NCBI GenBank assembly: GCA_002746605.1
Contig: PDPT01000038.1
Span: 24,940-88,939 of the forward strand
DNA: 64,000 nt
Direction: 5' to 3'
From: Ignavibacteriota bacterium
Lineage (GTDB): Bacteria > Bacteroidota > Ignavibacteria > Ignavibacteriales > Melioribacteraceae
This document shows, piece by piece, positions 9,961 through 20,979 of the stretch (position 1 is the first letter of the stretch; the number at the start of each line of letters is the position of its first letter). The position numbers were made by a program, and so were the translations under genes. The notes below the pieces were generated by a model. It saw nothing but the letters and a program-made list of their open reading frames with translations, was not told the origin of the DNA and made no database searches.

Positions 9961-10650
9961 ATGGTTGCAGTTATTGGAGATATACATGGGTGCTTTCATA
10001 CTTTAAAGGAACTACACCAAAAAATTAAAAGGAACTATCCCGAGATAGAAATATATTCTGTAGGAGATCTTGTTGATAGGGGAAAGTATAGTCTGGAATC
10101 AATAGAGTTTATTAAGAGGATGGGAATTAAATTTACACCGGGCAATCACGATTTGATGTTTACACATTTTTTTGAAAGTCCTGGTAGTATTTTTGCCCGC
10201 ACTTGGATTCGTAATGACCACACTCCTACATTAGCCGCTTATGAGTTTGAACCCGATAAAGTTTGGGAGCATATTGAACTAATCAATAATCAGCCATTGT
10301 GTTATAATTTATTTGATTGTTTTATTTCGCATGCAGGAGTATCGAGATTTTACAAAAAAGATTTACCTAAAAATGTTAAAGATGATATTAATTTGCTGGA
10401 ACATATTATAGATAATGAACATTATAATGAACACGGTGTTATGTGGAATCGTGATAAACTTCTGGATCTTGGTAAACTTCAAGTTGTAGGACATACACAT
10501 TCTAAAGAACCTTATTTGGATGAATCTGCAAATGCTCTTTACATAGATACCGGAGCTTGTAGAGGAAATAAACTTACTGCAGCTATCATTGAAATGAGTG
10601 ATGTTAAAGATATATTATTTGTAGAGACTATCGAAAAGGATCTGTATTAA
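9961..10650 (+). CDS. Metallophosphoesterase (serine/threonine phosphatase/ApaH-like)
   Basis: GDIHGCFHTL, GDLVDRG, GNHD and GHTHS motifs. ATG 9961 preferred over TTG 9958. Confidence 0.88.
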   Translation: MVAVIGDIHGCFHTLKELHQKIKRNYPEIEIYSVGDLVDRGKYSLESIEFIKRMGIKFTPGNHDLMFTHFFESPGSIFARTWIRNDHTPTLAAYEFEPDKVWEHIELINNQPLCYNLFDCFISHAGVSRFYKKDLPKNVKDDINLLEHIIDNEHYNEHGVMWNRDKLLDLGKLQVVGHTHSKEPYLDESANALYIDTGACRGNKLTAAIIEMSDVKDILFVETIEKDLY

Positions 10651-10802
10651 AGTAGAGGTAGATATTTTTGACTGGTTTAATCAAATATTGATAATTAATA
10701 TATAAAAGATAATTTTCATTTCTTTTAATTGGAGGTATTATAGGCTTTACTTTTACAATAACAATTTATGGTTAACAAAAAAATTAGGTTAATACAATAA
10801 TT

Positions 10803-13800
10803 TTGAAATTGCAGAAAAGAATAGAGTTCTTATTTATCATTTTAAGTTTTTTCTTTTTTCACGAAGATTTGCATACAAGCAACTTGCAAAAAATATTTAA
10901 TGATAAAATAAATAAAGATGATTTACATCTCAACGCCAATTATGAATTGCAATCTACTTTGGAAAGTAATATTTTATATCCAAAGCAACTTGCGGATACA
11001 ACTTATCAAGATTCCCTTGCATTCGGTTTAATAAAATCAGATTCAACAAAAATTGATTCCACCGCCAGAATTAAACATTTCAAATATAAACGAAAAGATA
11101 ATCGCTTCTTACAATTAGATAAAAGAAGAGAGACAAGTTTTTTTGTTCAACCTTCACAAAGACTTTTGTCACGTACAGTTGAATTAGATTCAACCGGAAG
11201 CTATGTGATAATAAAAGAACGTATTGCCGGAAACGAAGTTAGAAGTCCTTTAAAAATTCCACTCGATCAATATATTAAACAGAAATTGGATTTAGTAGCT
11301 CGTGATTCTTGGGAATATCTAGGGTATGATTATACGTTAAAAGTTGGTAAAGACGATCTCGGTAAGTTTTTGGGTAGTATTACCAATATAGAAATTCCGC
11401 TGCCAAGCGTTTCTTTCTTAAGTATTTTCGGACCACCAAAAATCAGTTTGAAAATAAACGGAGCTGTAGATATTCATGGTGCTTGGAGAAATGAAAAAAC
11501 CGAAGGAGTTACTGCATCATTACTTGGGAATACAAAAAATGAACCCGACTTTAAGCAACAGGTTCAAATAAATGTTAACGGAATGATAGGTGATAAGCTT
11601 ACAATTGCTGCTGACTGGAATACAGAGCGTACTTTTGAATTTGAAAATCAATTGAAGCTCCATTATCAAGGTTATAAAGATGAAATTATTCAAAGCGTAG
11701 AAGCTGGTAATGTATCACTCAGTACATCTTCGCTCGTAGGTGGTGGTGAAGCTCTCTTTGGTATTAAAGCATTATTTCAGTTCGGACCTTTTACATTAAC
11801 CGCATTAGCATCGCAAAAGAAAAGTGAAGTGGAAGAGGTATCGGTTTCCGGTGGTAGTAAATCTAGCCCTTACCAAATTAGAGCGTATGATTATTCTACA
11901 AATCATTATTTTATTGATACAGTATACGCCGATGAGAATTTAAATATTTTTGGTAAAATCTTCGGTCAGCCTACACCTCAGCCGATTGCAGAATATGTAA
12001 TTAAAGATATTGAAGTTTGGAAAACGGCTAAAGGAAGATCTGATAACAGCAAGTACAGAAGAGCAAATGCTTATATTGATCTTTCATATAGAGAAAGTAA
12101 CGATGCTTCCAGTATTGCTCCTTACGAAGAATCTTATAGAACGACGACAGATAGAAATACAGTGCCGGGTCAATTTATTAATAACGACAGATTTGTTCTA
12201 TTAACCGAAAGTCAAGATTATACTTATAATAAAGATGCAGGTTTTATAAGTTTTAATACTCAAATAAGCCAAGATGAAGCAATAGCTGTTGCATATCGTA
12301 TTGAAGGTCCAGTTGGTGATAACGATCTTTATTGCGGTGAATTTTTGAGAGAAGTACAAAATGACACTTCCAAAGTAATGGTCTTGAAATTAATTAAACC
12401 TAAGTATTTACAACCGGGTGGAGATTTTGAACAAGCCTGGAAATTACAACTAAAAAATATTTATCCCATAGGTGGTAGAAATATAAATAAAGAAGGTTTT
12501 ACTTTTGATATTTATTTTGATGAACCAGGTAAAGAACCTTTAAATACATATCAAGGAGAGAGTATATTAGAAGAATTTGGTCTGGATAAAATAGATGAAA
12601 GTGGTGCCAGTAATCCTGATGGAGCTTTTGATTGGGACCCTGGAAGAACAATCTTAACTAACACAGGTGAGATAATTTTTCCAACATTACAGCCTTTTGG
12701 CAGAGATTTTCCTTTCGATAAAAGTTTAGCATATCAAGCAATTTATGATACAACCAAAACCTACGCTCAACAAGATAAAACGAAAGACAGATTCCTCTTT
12801 AAAGGTGAATATTCCGCAAGTGTTACTTCTGTTTACAATATTGGATTTAATGTTGTGGAAAACTCTGTAAAAGTTACCCTAGGAGGCAGAACCTTAACCA
12901 ACGGATATGATTATAAGGTTGATTATAGCATCGGACAAGTAACAATTCTTAATCAAGATGCTCTTGTCTCCGGTGCCGATTTGAAAATAACTTATGAGAA
13001 AAATGATCTTTTTCAATTAGCATCTAAAACATTGGTCGGGTTAAGAGGTATTTATGATTTTAACGAAAGAACCAAGTTAGGATTTTCTTTCTTAAATCTG
13101 AACCAAACCACACTTAGTGATAAAGTAAGGATAGGTGAGGAACCTTCGAGTAATTCAATTTTCGGAATGGACTTTAAAACGGGTTTTGATTTACCCTTTA
13201 TTACAAAGGGGTTGAACAAAGTTATATCCACAAAGAAAATGTCTGCTTTTTCATTGAATGGAGAATTTGCTTATATGAATCCCGATCCGAATACAAAGAA
13301 AAGTACAATTACCGGAGATGACAAAGAAAGTATCGCATACATTGATGATTTTGAAGGAGCCAAAACTACAATCCCAATATCTAACAGTTATGTGGGATGG
13401 CGAGATATTAGTATCCCAGATTCCATTCCCGGAATTTATGATTTGCCGCTTTTGGAACAAATGAATTATAAAGCTGAAACATACTGGTTTAACATGTTGC
13501 CAGCACAAACTCCGGTTGTAGAAATCTGGGGAGATAGAAAGAAAGATAATGTAACAAGAAATAACGATAGGGTTACAGTATTGGATTTTGTATATAATCC
13601 CAAAAAAAGAGGTACTTATAATTATAATCCCGAAATGACTCCTGCAAAAAATTGGGGTGGTATGATGTATCCTTTATCTTCATCGGCAAGGAATTTAGTT
13701 GAACAAAAAATTGAATTTGTTGAATTTTATATGAAGATAGAAAATGCTCCTAAAAATGCAAAACTAATAGTTGACCTTGGGCAAATAAGCGAAGATGTTT

Positions 13801-16800
13801 TTCCTGATAGAGATTACAGTACAGAAGATAGAAATAACAATGATATTTTGGATGAGGGCGAAGATACCGGTATTGACGGTTTAACTAATACCCAAGAAAT
13901 TCAAAGATATGGAGATTTTGATGGAACCGGTGATCCAAGTAATGATGATTTTAATTATTTCCCCGGAAGTAACGATTATTCAACTATCAATAAAACTCAA
14001 GGAAATGGAAAACTACGTGATGGTTCCGGTATTATTCCTAATTCAGAAGACCTTAATGGAAATTATATATTAGATAATGTAAATAGCTACTTCCGTTACG
14101 AAATTCCGTTAGATACAATTAGAGCCACAAATAAATATATTTCCGGTGGTGGAAATACTGCAACTATTGATGGAACCGAGCGAAAACTTGAATGGTATCA
14201 ATATCGAATTCCAATTAAAGAATTTAAAAGTAAAATTGGAAATCCGACATTATCTTTAGTTGAAACAATCAGATTTTGGGTTGCAGGTTCAGATGAACCG
14301 ATTCGTTTAAGGTTCGTTGAAATGAATTTAGTTGGTAATCAATGGGAAAAAGTTCTTGTACCCGGTTCTGTTACGGAAAAAGATACCACCCTTGTTATCT
14401 CTACAATTAACTTCGAAGATAACGAACGCTATGTGAAACCCCCCGGGCTCAAGAAAGAAAGAGATAGAATGAAAACTAGTGAAATTGTGTATAAGAATGA
14501 ACAATCATTGCTATTAACAATAAACGATTTGAAAGATGGTGACCGGAGAGAAATTATAAAATATTTGCCTGAATCAAGAAAGCTATACTTGTTTAACTAT
14601 AGGAAGATGAAACTTTTCGTAAGAGGAGAGCAAGATAACCAACTCGGTTCCATATCATTTTTTGAAAGTCTTGATAATTATGCTTCCGAAATATACTTCA
14701 GATTTGGAACAGATACATCTAATTTTTATGAATATAGGCAGCCATTAACTGCCGGTAAACCTGCAAATCGGGGCTGGGAAGAAATAGAAATTATTTTTGA
14801 AGAACTAACTGCAATTAAACAAAAAAGAAATCCGGATGAAGTTGATTCGTTAATGATTTTTCCTGTAAATAGTAAAGAAGGGCATTTTTACGGAATAAAG
14901 GGAAGACCCACTTTAACTAATGTTAGCTTTTTTATGTTTGGGATATTAAACCCGAAAGATGTCGGATTCCCGGATCAGGAAATTTCAGGTGAACTGTGGT
15001 TAAACGAATTAAGAGTACTTGGTGCGGATGATACGCCGGGCTGGGCTTATAAATTTTCTTCACAAATGAATTTTGCCGATTTATTTACAGTTAGCTTAAA
15101 TACAAGTAAAACTGATCCTTACTTTCATAAACTTGGACAAAGATTCGGGCGTAGGGTAGATCAAAGCAGTTGGGGAGGAGCAGTAAACTTTAATGTTCTT
15201 AAATTATTACCATGGAATTTATCGAATAGTAACCTTAGTATCAGTTATTCACATAACGAATCGGTAAGTAAACCTCTTTATCAACCGGGAACGGATATAA
15301 AAGTAGATAAAGCGGTAAAAGCTATTTATGATAAGAGTATAGAAGATAAAAAAACAGAAGCTGAAGCAAAAAATATATCGGAGCAAGCTAGACTTATTAC
15401 TGAAACTGTAAATGTTTCAGATGTTGTTTCTCTTTCCGGTATCAGATTCCAATTAGAAAACAAGAACTGGTATGTTCAAGATATTTTAAATAATCTAACA
15501 TTTTCTTTTAGTTATAATCAAAATTATGGTAGAGATCCTTCACGAGTTTTTTCTAAAAATTGGAATTGGAAAGGTAGCGGAAATTATTCACTTAATTTGA
15601 GCAGAGAAAATTATTTCTATCTCTCAGATATTCCTCTCTTAGGCTATTTAATAGAAATATTAGATGATTATAAAAATGTGAAATTTTATTACACACCTCA
15701 ATCTTTCAAAACAGGTTTTTCTGCAAACAGAAGACGTTCGTCTTCGCTTAGTCGAGATGATTCGGCACGAATTAAAACTCAAAGAGATTTTACAAGTAAC
15801 AGAGATTTAGGCTTTAGTTGGCAATTAACAGAAGGCGGATTGTTAAATTTAAGTCTTAGTTATGGTGTGAATGTAGCATCCTCTTATACTCATCTTTTAA
15901 CAAAAAAAGATAGTTTAGGTTACACCGGCAGCCTGTGGAATGAGATAATAAACGGACCGATTTTTGGTAAGGATTATAGCTATAACCAAAATTTTGATAT
16001 AAGAACACAGCCGGCACTTCCGTCAATTTGGAATTTAAGAAATTATTTATCACTTACTTTTGGTTACGGGGTAAATTACAGATGGGCAAATAACTTTGCT
16101 GAGAAAAATTTTGGTAAAAGTATCGGTTATTCAAATAATATAAAAGCAAGTATGAATTTGAAGTGGCAATCTTTAACTGCACCTTTATTTAAGGAAGATA
16201 AGAAAAAAGATAAAAATGCAAATACTTTTAGTAATCAGAGAAATAATCCTCGAAGCTCAAGACGTGGAGCTAATAAGACAATTGACGAGGAAGATGATTT
16301 AGATGTATCCGATAAGAATAATGTTGAAAGTGAATTGGATACAGTTATCGTAAAAGGTGAACCGTTTTATGTAAAAGCTCTAAGCACAATGAAATCGGCA
16401 ATAAAATGGTTATTGTTTGATTATGAAAATATTTCTACGGATTTTTCGCAAAATAATTCTGCAAGCAGTTCGGGCATTACGGCTAACGGTACCGGCTTTT
16501 CTAACTTTTGGGTAACAGGGAATGATAACACAAACGGACCTAGTAGATTATTTATGCTTGGCTTTGGTAGATATAAAGGATCGCGTGCACCCTTAGGGAC
16601 ACTTAATGATAATTTTACACAAAAAAATAATGTTAGAATCAGTACATCTCGTCCACTTTGGAAAGGTGCAAAAATTTCTTTAAATTGGAATGTAGGTTGG
16701 GGATTTAGAAAACAAACAAGAATCACAACCGATGAAAACGGTGCTATAATTTTGGAAGATGTAACTTCAAGCGGAAATTTAAATAGATCATTTTTATATT

Positions 16801-17597
16801 TTCCAATTTTTCTTTCAGATGCCGGAATTGAAAAAGTGCATGAACTTTATGCGAGCAACGATGGTAAAGATCTTACAAACGCTTTTTTAGACGGGTTTGA
16901 AAGTATCGCAGTATTAGGAGAACTTCCAATACTAAGGGATGTTGTTAAGTTTATTCCCAGAGCAAATTGGCGAATATCTTGGAGTGGTTTGGAAAAAATA
17001 AGTTTCCTTAAAAATGTTGCAAGAACAATTTCATTAAATCACTCTTACAGTTCAACCTACACAGAAGGATGGAAAGTAGATTCCGATGGAAATAAACAAG
17101 TGCAAACTCAAAGAGTGAGCTATGGATTTTCTCCTTTACTAGGGCTTAACATTTCTTTCGATAAATTATGGGATGGTAACTTAAGAGGTTCATTAAAATA
17201 TTCGACTAAAACTAATTACGATTTATCAATTGCTACTAAAAACATTACGGAATCTTCGACGAGTGATATTAATTTTACTGCAAGTTTTTCAAAATCCGGT
17301 TTCTCTTTGCCAATGTTCGGTTTAGACTTGCAAAACGATATTGAAATGTCTCTTTCATACACTAAAGCTATCAATTCGGTTGTAATTTTTGAAATGGATA
17401 AATTTAATAAAAAGGGAACACCGCAAGACGGTACAACCAGAACAATTTTAGAGCCAAGAATAAAATATACTTTGAGTAGTAAAGTTAATCTTTCTATTTT
17501 TTACAAAAGAACATCTGTAGAGCCTAAAGGTGCATCGAGAATACCTCCTACCACCACCAATGAGGCGGGATTAGATGTTCATATTTCAGTACAATAA
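10803..17597 (+). CDS. sprA: Cell surface protein SprA (type IX secretion outer-membrane translocon)
   Basis: Single 2264-aa ORF with signal peptide. Recognisable SprA features include repeated barrel segments and YIDDFEGAKTTIPIS, LWLNELRVLGADDTPGWAY. Confidence 0.92.
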   Translation: MKLQKRIEFLFIILSFFFFHEDLHTSNLQKIFNDKINKDDLHLNANYELQSTLESNILYPKQLADTTYQDSLAFGLIKSDSTKIDSTARIKHFKYKRKDNRFLQLDKRRETSFFVQPSQRLLSRTVELDSTGSYVIIKERIAGNEVRSPLKIPLDQYIKQKLDLVARDSWEYLGYDYTLKVGKDDLGKFLGSITNIEIPLPSVSFLSIFGPPKISLKINGAVDIHGAWRNEKTEGVTASLLGNTKNEPDFKQQVQINVNGMIGDKLTIAADWNTERTFEFENQLKLHYQGYKDEIIQSVEAGNVSLSTSSLVGGGEALFGIKALFQFGPFTLTALASQKKSEVEEVSVSGGSKSSPYQIRAYDYSTNHYFIDTVYADENLNIFGKIFGQPTPQPIAEYVIKDIEVWKTAKGRSDNSKYRRANAYIDLSYRESNDASSIAPYEESYRTTTDRNTVPGQFINNDRFVLLTESQDYTYNKDAGFISFNTQISQDEAIAVAYRIEGPVGDNDLYCGEFLREVQNDTSKVMVLKLIKPKYLQPGGDFEQAWKLQLKNIYPIGGRNINKEGFTFDIYFDEPGKEPLNTYQGESILEEFGLDKIDESGASNPDGAFDWDPGRTILTNTGEIIFPTLQPFGRDFPFDKSLAYQAIYDTTKTYAQQDKTKDRFLFKGEYSASVTSVYNIGFNVVENSVKVTLGGRTLTNGYDYKVDYSIGQVTILNQDALVSGADLKITYEKNDLFQLASKTLVGLRGIYDFNERTKLGFSFLNLNQTTLSDKVRIGEEPSSNSIFGMDFKTGFDLPFITKGLNKVISTKKMSAFSLNGEFAYMNPDPNTKKSTITGDDKESIAYIDDFEGAKTTIPISNSYVGWRDISIPDSIPGIYDLPLLEQMNYKAETYWFNMLPAQTPVVEIWGDRKKDNVTRNNDRVTVLDFVYNPKKRGTYNYNPEMTPAKNWGGMMYPLSSSARNLVEQKIEFVEFYMKIENAPKNAKLIVDLGQISEDVFPDRDYSTEDRNNNDILDEGEDTGIDGLTNTQEIQRYGDFDGTGDPSNDDFNYFPGSNDYSTINKTQGNGKLRDGSGIIPNSEDLNGNYILDNVNSYFRYEIPLDTIRATNKYISGGGNTATIDGTERKLEWYQYRIPIKEFKSKIGNPTLSLVETIRFWVAGSDEPIRLRFVEMNLVGNQWEKVLVPGSVTEKDTTLVISTINFEDNERYVKPPGLKKERDRMKTSEIVYKNEQSLLLTINDLKDGDRREIIKYLPESRKLYLFNYRKMKLFVRGEQDNQLGSISFFESLDNYASEIYFRFGTDTSNFYEYRQPLTAGKPANRGWEEIEIIFEELTAIKQKRNPDEVDSLMIFPVNSKEGHFYGIKGRPTLTNVSFFMFGILNPKDVGFPDQEISGELWLNELRVLGADDTPGWAYKFSSQMNFADLFTVSLNTSKTDPYFHKLGQRFGRRVDQSSWGGAVNFNVLKLLPWNLSNSNLSISYSHNESVSKPLYQPGTDIKVDKAVKAIYDKSIEDKKTEAEAKNISEQARLITETVNVSDVVSLSGIRFQLENKNWYVQDILNNLTFSFSYNQNYGRDPSRVFSKNWNWKGSGNYSLNLSRENYFYLSDIPLLGYLIEILDDYKNVKFYYTPQSFKTGFSANRRRSSSLSRDDSARIKTQRDFTSNRDLGFSWQLTEGGLLNLSLSYGVNVASSYTHLLTKKDSLGYTGSLWNEIINGPIFGKDYSYNQNFDIRTQPALPSIWNLRNYLSLTFGYGVNYRWANNFAEKNFGKSIGYSNNIKASMNLKWQSLTAPLFKEDKKKDKNANTFSNQRNNPRSSRRGANKTIDEEDDLDVSDKNNVESELDTVIVKGEPFYVKALSTMKSAIKWLLFDYENISTDFSQNNSASSSGITANGTGFSNFWVTGNDNTNGPSRLFMLGFGRYKGSRAPLGTLNDNFTQKNNVRISTSRPLWKGAKISLNWNVGWGFRKQTRITTDENGAIILEDVTSSGNLNRSFLYFPIFLSDAGIEKVHELYASNDGKDLTNAFLDGFESIAVLGELPILRDVVKFIPRANWRISWSGLEKISFLKNVARTISLNHSYSSTYTEGWKVDSDGNKQVQTQRVSYGFSPLLGLNISFDKLWDGNLRGSLKYSTKTNYDLSIATKNITESSTSDINFTASFSKSGFSLPMFGLDLQNDIEMSLSYTKAINSVVIFEMDKFNKKGTPQDGTTRTILEPRIKYTLSSKVNLSIFYKRTSVEPKGASRIPPTTTNEAGLDVHISVQ

Positions 17598-17609
17598 CAA
17601 TAAATAAAA

Positions 17610-19184
17610 ATGAGAAAAAAATATAAAATACTTTGGGTCGATGACGAAATTGAAATGTTGCGTGCCCATATTCTTTTCCTAAAAGAGAAAGGATATGATG
17701 TTTCAACAGTAACAAACGGAAAAGATGCAATTTCCGAAGTTAGAAATAGAGATTATGATTTAATCTTTCTAGATGAAATGATGACCGGGATGGGAGGTTT
17801 GGAAACTTTATCCGTCATTAAAGAAATAAATCCAAATATACCGGTTGTGATGGTAACAAAAAATGAAGAAGAAGCATTAATGAATGATGCCATTGGCAGC
17901 AAAATTACGGATTACTTAATAAAATCAGTTGTCCCTTCACAAATATTAATGGTTTGTAAAAAAATATTAGACGGAAAACAAATATCCGGTGAATACGTTA
18001 CAAAAAATTATTTGCAAGATTTTAATTCCATTTCATCTCAGTTAATGGGAGAAGTAGACTTTGAAGACTGGATTGATATAAATAATAAAATTGTAAATTG
18101 GTATATGGAGTTAGATAATCATCGTGATATTGAATTGAAACAAACTCTGAATGAACAAAAAAGAGAATACAATAAAGAATTTTCAAAATATGTAGAAACA
18201 AATTATCTAAGTTGGATAGAAAACAAAGACGAAGAAAACAGACCACTTCTTACAACCGATATAGTTGAAAAATTTGTAATTCCACATCTTGATACTGCTG
18301 ATGGACCAGTATTTCTATTTGTCTTAGATTGTTTGCGATTAGACCAATGGGCAATTATAGAAAAACATTTAATTGATTTTTTTAGTTTAGAAAAAGATTA
18401 TTATTATTCCATTTTGCCAACAGCTACACCTTATGCCAGAAATTCTTTATTCAGCGGTTTGTTCCCCTCAGAAATTGAGAACTATTATCCGGACTTATGG
18501 ACAGGTGATAATGATGATGAAAGAAGTAGAAATAAATATGAAAAAGAACTTCTGCAATACCTATTGGATCGTAAAAAAATAAAATTGGATAATGAACTTA
18601 AGTACATGAAGATTATTGATCCTGATGTGGGTAGAGCGTTTGAACAAAATATAGTTTCGCACAAAAGAACACATTTTATGGCTGTTGTTGTAAACTTTTT
18701 GGATATGCTAGTCCACGGTCGTTCCGATTCTGAGTTGATAAAAGAGATAGCTCCAGATGAAGCTGCTTTTAGGTCGCTTACAAATAGTTGGTTTACTCAT
18801 TCATCACTTTTTGGTACTTTTCGTAAAATTGCAAATATGAAAAATGCAAAAGTTATTGTTACTACTGATCATGGAAGCATAATTACAAGAAGAGCAGCTA
18901 AGGTTCTTGCAGATAGAAAAACTTCTAAAAATTTAAGGTTTAAGCATGGAAGAAATCTCCAAGTTGATTCTAAATTTGCTATGAAAATTAATGACTTTGC
19001 AAAATATAAATTACCAAATAGGGGAGTTACTTCCAGTTATATTATTGCTAAGGAAGATTACTATTTCATTTATCCTACTGACTACCATAAATATTTAAAT
19101 TATTACAAAGATACATTTCAGCATGGCGGTATTTCTATGGAAGAAATGATTTTACCTGTAATTACAATGGAGAGTAGAGCGTAA
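17610..19184 (+). CDS. porX: Response regulator with PglZ/alkaline-phosphatase-like domain (PorX-type)
   Basis: Receiver domain (ILWVDDEIEML, DLIFLDEMM, PVVMVTKNE) followed by a PglZ region (VFLFVLDCLRLDQW, VIVTTDHGS, FQHGGISMEEMILPV). Confidence 0.9.
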   Translation: MRKKYKILWVDDEIEMLRAHILFLKEKGYDVSTVTNGKDAISEVRNRDYDLIFLDEMMTGMGGLETLSVIKEINPNIPVVMVTKNEEEALMNDAIGSKITDYLIKSVVPSQILMVCKKILDGKQISGEYVTKNYLQDFNSISSQLMGEVDFEDWIDINNKIVNWYMELDNHRDIELKQTLNEQKREYNKEFSKYVETNYLSWIENKDEENRPLLTTDIVEKFVIPHLDTADGPVFLFVLDCLRLDQWAIIEKHLIDFFSLEKDYYYSILPTATPYARNSLFSGLFPSEIENYYPDLWTGDNDDERSRNKYEKELLQYLLDRKKIKLDNELKYMKIIDPDVGRAFEQNIVSHKRTHFMAVVVNFLDMLVHGRSDSELIKEIAPDEAAFRSLTNSWFTHSSLFGTFRKIANMKNAKVIVTTDHGSIITRRAAKVLADRKTSKNLRFKHGRNLQVDSKFAMKINDFAKYKLPNRGVTSSYIIAKEDYYFIYPTDYHKYLNYYKDTFQHGGISMEEMILPVITMESRA

Positions 19185-19185
19185 T

Positions 19186-19617
19186 TTGGAATTACCCTTA
19201 AAAAAAAATATTTTAAATCTTAATGAAATAGAAGAAATAGCTTATGCACTCTCAAAAAAATTTTCCGAAGGTGATGTCGTAATATTAAATGGAACTCTTG
19301 GTTCAGGCAAAACTACCTTAATTAAACTCATTTGTAAAAATTATTCTATCTTTGAAGTTAACAGTCCTTCATTTTCTCTGGTTAATGAATATAACGGAGA
19401 AAAAAAAGTTTATCATTTTGATTTCTACAGATTAGAAAAGATTGAAGAACTTTATGATATTGGTTTTGAAGATTATCTTAACGATAATCAAGCAATAATT
19501 TTTATTGAGTGGGGAAATTTAATGGAACAAATCTTACCTAAGAATAGATATGAAATAAATATTGAACTCTTAGATGAAGAAAAAAGAATATTAAAAATTC
19601 ATAGCCTAAATAAATGA
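19186..19617 (+). CDS. tsaE: tRNA t6A biosynthesis ATPase TsaE
   Basis: GTLGSGKTTLIK P-loop, SPSFSLVNEY, YHFDFYRL, IFIEWGN. Confidence 0.92.
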   Translation: MELPLKKNILNLNEIEEIAYALSKKFSEGDVVILNGTLGSGKTTLIKLICKNYSIFEVNSPSFSLVNEYNGEKKVYHFDFYRLEKIEELYDIGFEDYLNDNQAIIFIEWGNLMEQILPKNRYEINIELLDEEKRILKIHSLNK

Positions 19618-20267
19618 AAGAAAGAAAAATACTTACTATTGAAACTTCAGGCGAACTGTGCAGCATTGCATTAGTGTATAATGAAAATAAATTTGATGAA
19701 CGAAATATTCTAATGAAGCATATTCATTCGGAAAAATTAATTCCAATGATTGAAAGTATTTTAACTTCGAACAATATTAAAGCTAAAGATCTTAATCTTA
19801 TTGCTGTTTCTAATGGTCCCGGTTCATTTACCGGATTACGAATAGGAATGACAGTCGCTAAAGGAATTGCATTTGCTGCAAATTTACCGATAATTCCTAT
19901 ACCCACTTTCGAAGCACTTGCATTGGAAATATCAAGTTTTCTTCCTGATTCCCAAACATTCTGTATTATAAATAATGCAAATAGTGAAGAATGCTATTTC
20001 TCAAAATATGAAACAGAAGGCAATACTTTCAAAACTTTAATAGAGAATTCTTTAGTTAAAAAAGAAGAGCTAAAAAATAAAATTGATGCGGAAAATTTAA
20101 TTTACGGGAATTATCAGTTTAATAATAATGTTAAAAATATATGTTCCCCTCGTGCAACTTCTTTGGCAAAATGGATTTATTTATTTGGGGAAGATTTAGT
20201 AACTTTGGATTACGATTATTTAGAACCAAATTATTTAAAAAAGTTTAAGGTAAAAACAAAACAATGA
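19614..20267 (+). CDS. tsaB: tRNA t6A biosynthesis protein TsaB
   Basis: ILTIETSGELCSIAL, HSEKLIPMI, GPGSFTGLRIGMTVAKG. Overlaps tsaE by 4 nt. Confidence 0.92.
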   Translation: MKERKILTIETSGELCSIALVYNENKFDERNILMKHIHSEKLIPMIESILTSNNIKAKDLNLIAVSNGPGSFTGLRIGMTVAKGIAFAANLPIIPIPTFEALALEISSFLPDSQTFCIINNANSEECYFSKYETEGNTFKTLIENSLVKKEELKNKIDAENLIYGNYQFNNNVKNICSPRATSLAKWIYLFGEDLVTLDYDYLEPNYLKKFKVKTKQ

Positions 20268-20974
20268 AAAATTTTTTATTCTGTTTCTTATTTGTTACTA
20301 GTCTCGGAATAGCTCAATTTGCAAATCCCCAAATAGCAACTTTAGAAGAATCCTTTGATTTTGGTGACATAAAGCGAGGAGAAATTGTTACACATAATTT
20401 CGTTTTATTTAACAGCGGAAGTGATACACTTAAAATTCTTAATGTTAAAGCATCTTGCGGATGTACTGCAGCAAAGCCTATAAAAAATAAATTGCTTCCG
20501 GGCGATTCAACTTCGGTAAAAGTAACTTTTAATTCTAAGGGAAGATTCGGTAAACAAAAAAAGTTCATCTATATTTTTTCTAATGATCCCAAGAATAAAC
20601 AAAAGCGACTTCAATTTACTGCTAATATTTTAACTGGAGCAACGGACAAACTAAATATGCCTGAAATTAAGTTATCCAAATACACGCATAATTTTGGAAA
20701 TATTGAAGAGGGACAGGTTTTGGATTTAACTATTCAAGTTAAAAATATAGGCAATAAAAATTTAGTAATTAAAAGAATCAAGTCTTCTTGTGGATGTACA
20801 GCCGTTTTAATGGCTGATAAAAATCTGGCACCCAATCAATCGAGTGATTTGAAAATAGAATTTAATAGCAAAGGATTAAGCGGACAAATAGCCAGAACAA
20901 TAACAATATATTCTAATGATTCGAAACACCCTTCGAGGGTAATTACATTAATAGCAAATATTAAAAAGGATTAA
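20264..20974 (+). CDS. DUF1573 domain protein (two tandem copies), secreted
   Basis: Signal peptide plus two copies of [12 protein letters not shown]...ASCGCTAA / [12 protein letters not shown]...SSCGCTAV. Confidence 0.88.
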   Translation: MKNFLFCFLFVTSLGIAQFANPQIATLEESFDFGDIKRGEIVTHNFVLFNSGSDTLKILNVKASCGCTAAKPIKNKLLPGDSTSVKVTFNSKGRFGKQKKFIYIFSNDPKNKQKRLQFTANILTGATDKLNMPEIKLSKYTHNFGNIEEGQVLDLTIQVKNIGNKNLVIKRIKSSCGCTAVLMADKNLAPNQSSDLKIEFNSKGLSGQIARTITIYSNDSKHPSRVITLIANIKKD

Positions 20975-20979
20975 ATTTT

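Noticed and set aside
16421-16726. 101-aa minus-strand ORF inside sprA
   Set aside because: Antisense shadow of a clear SprA coding region.
20314-20568. Minus-strand ORF inside the DUF1573 gene
   Set aside because: Shadow ORF; the plus-strand frame has clear domain motifs.
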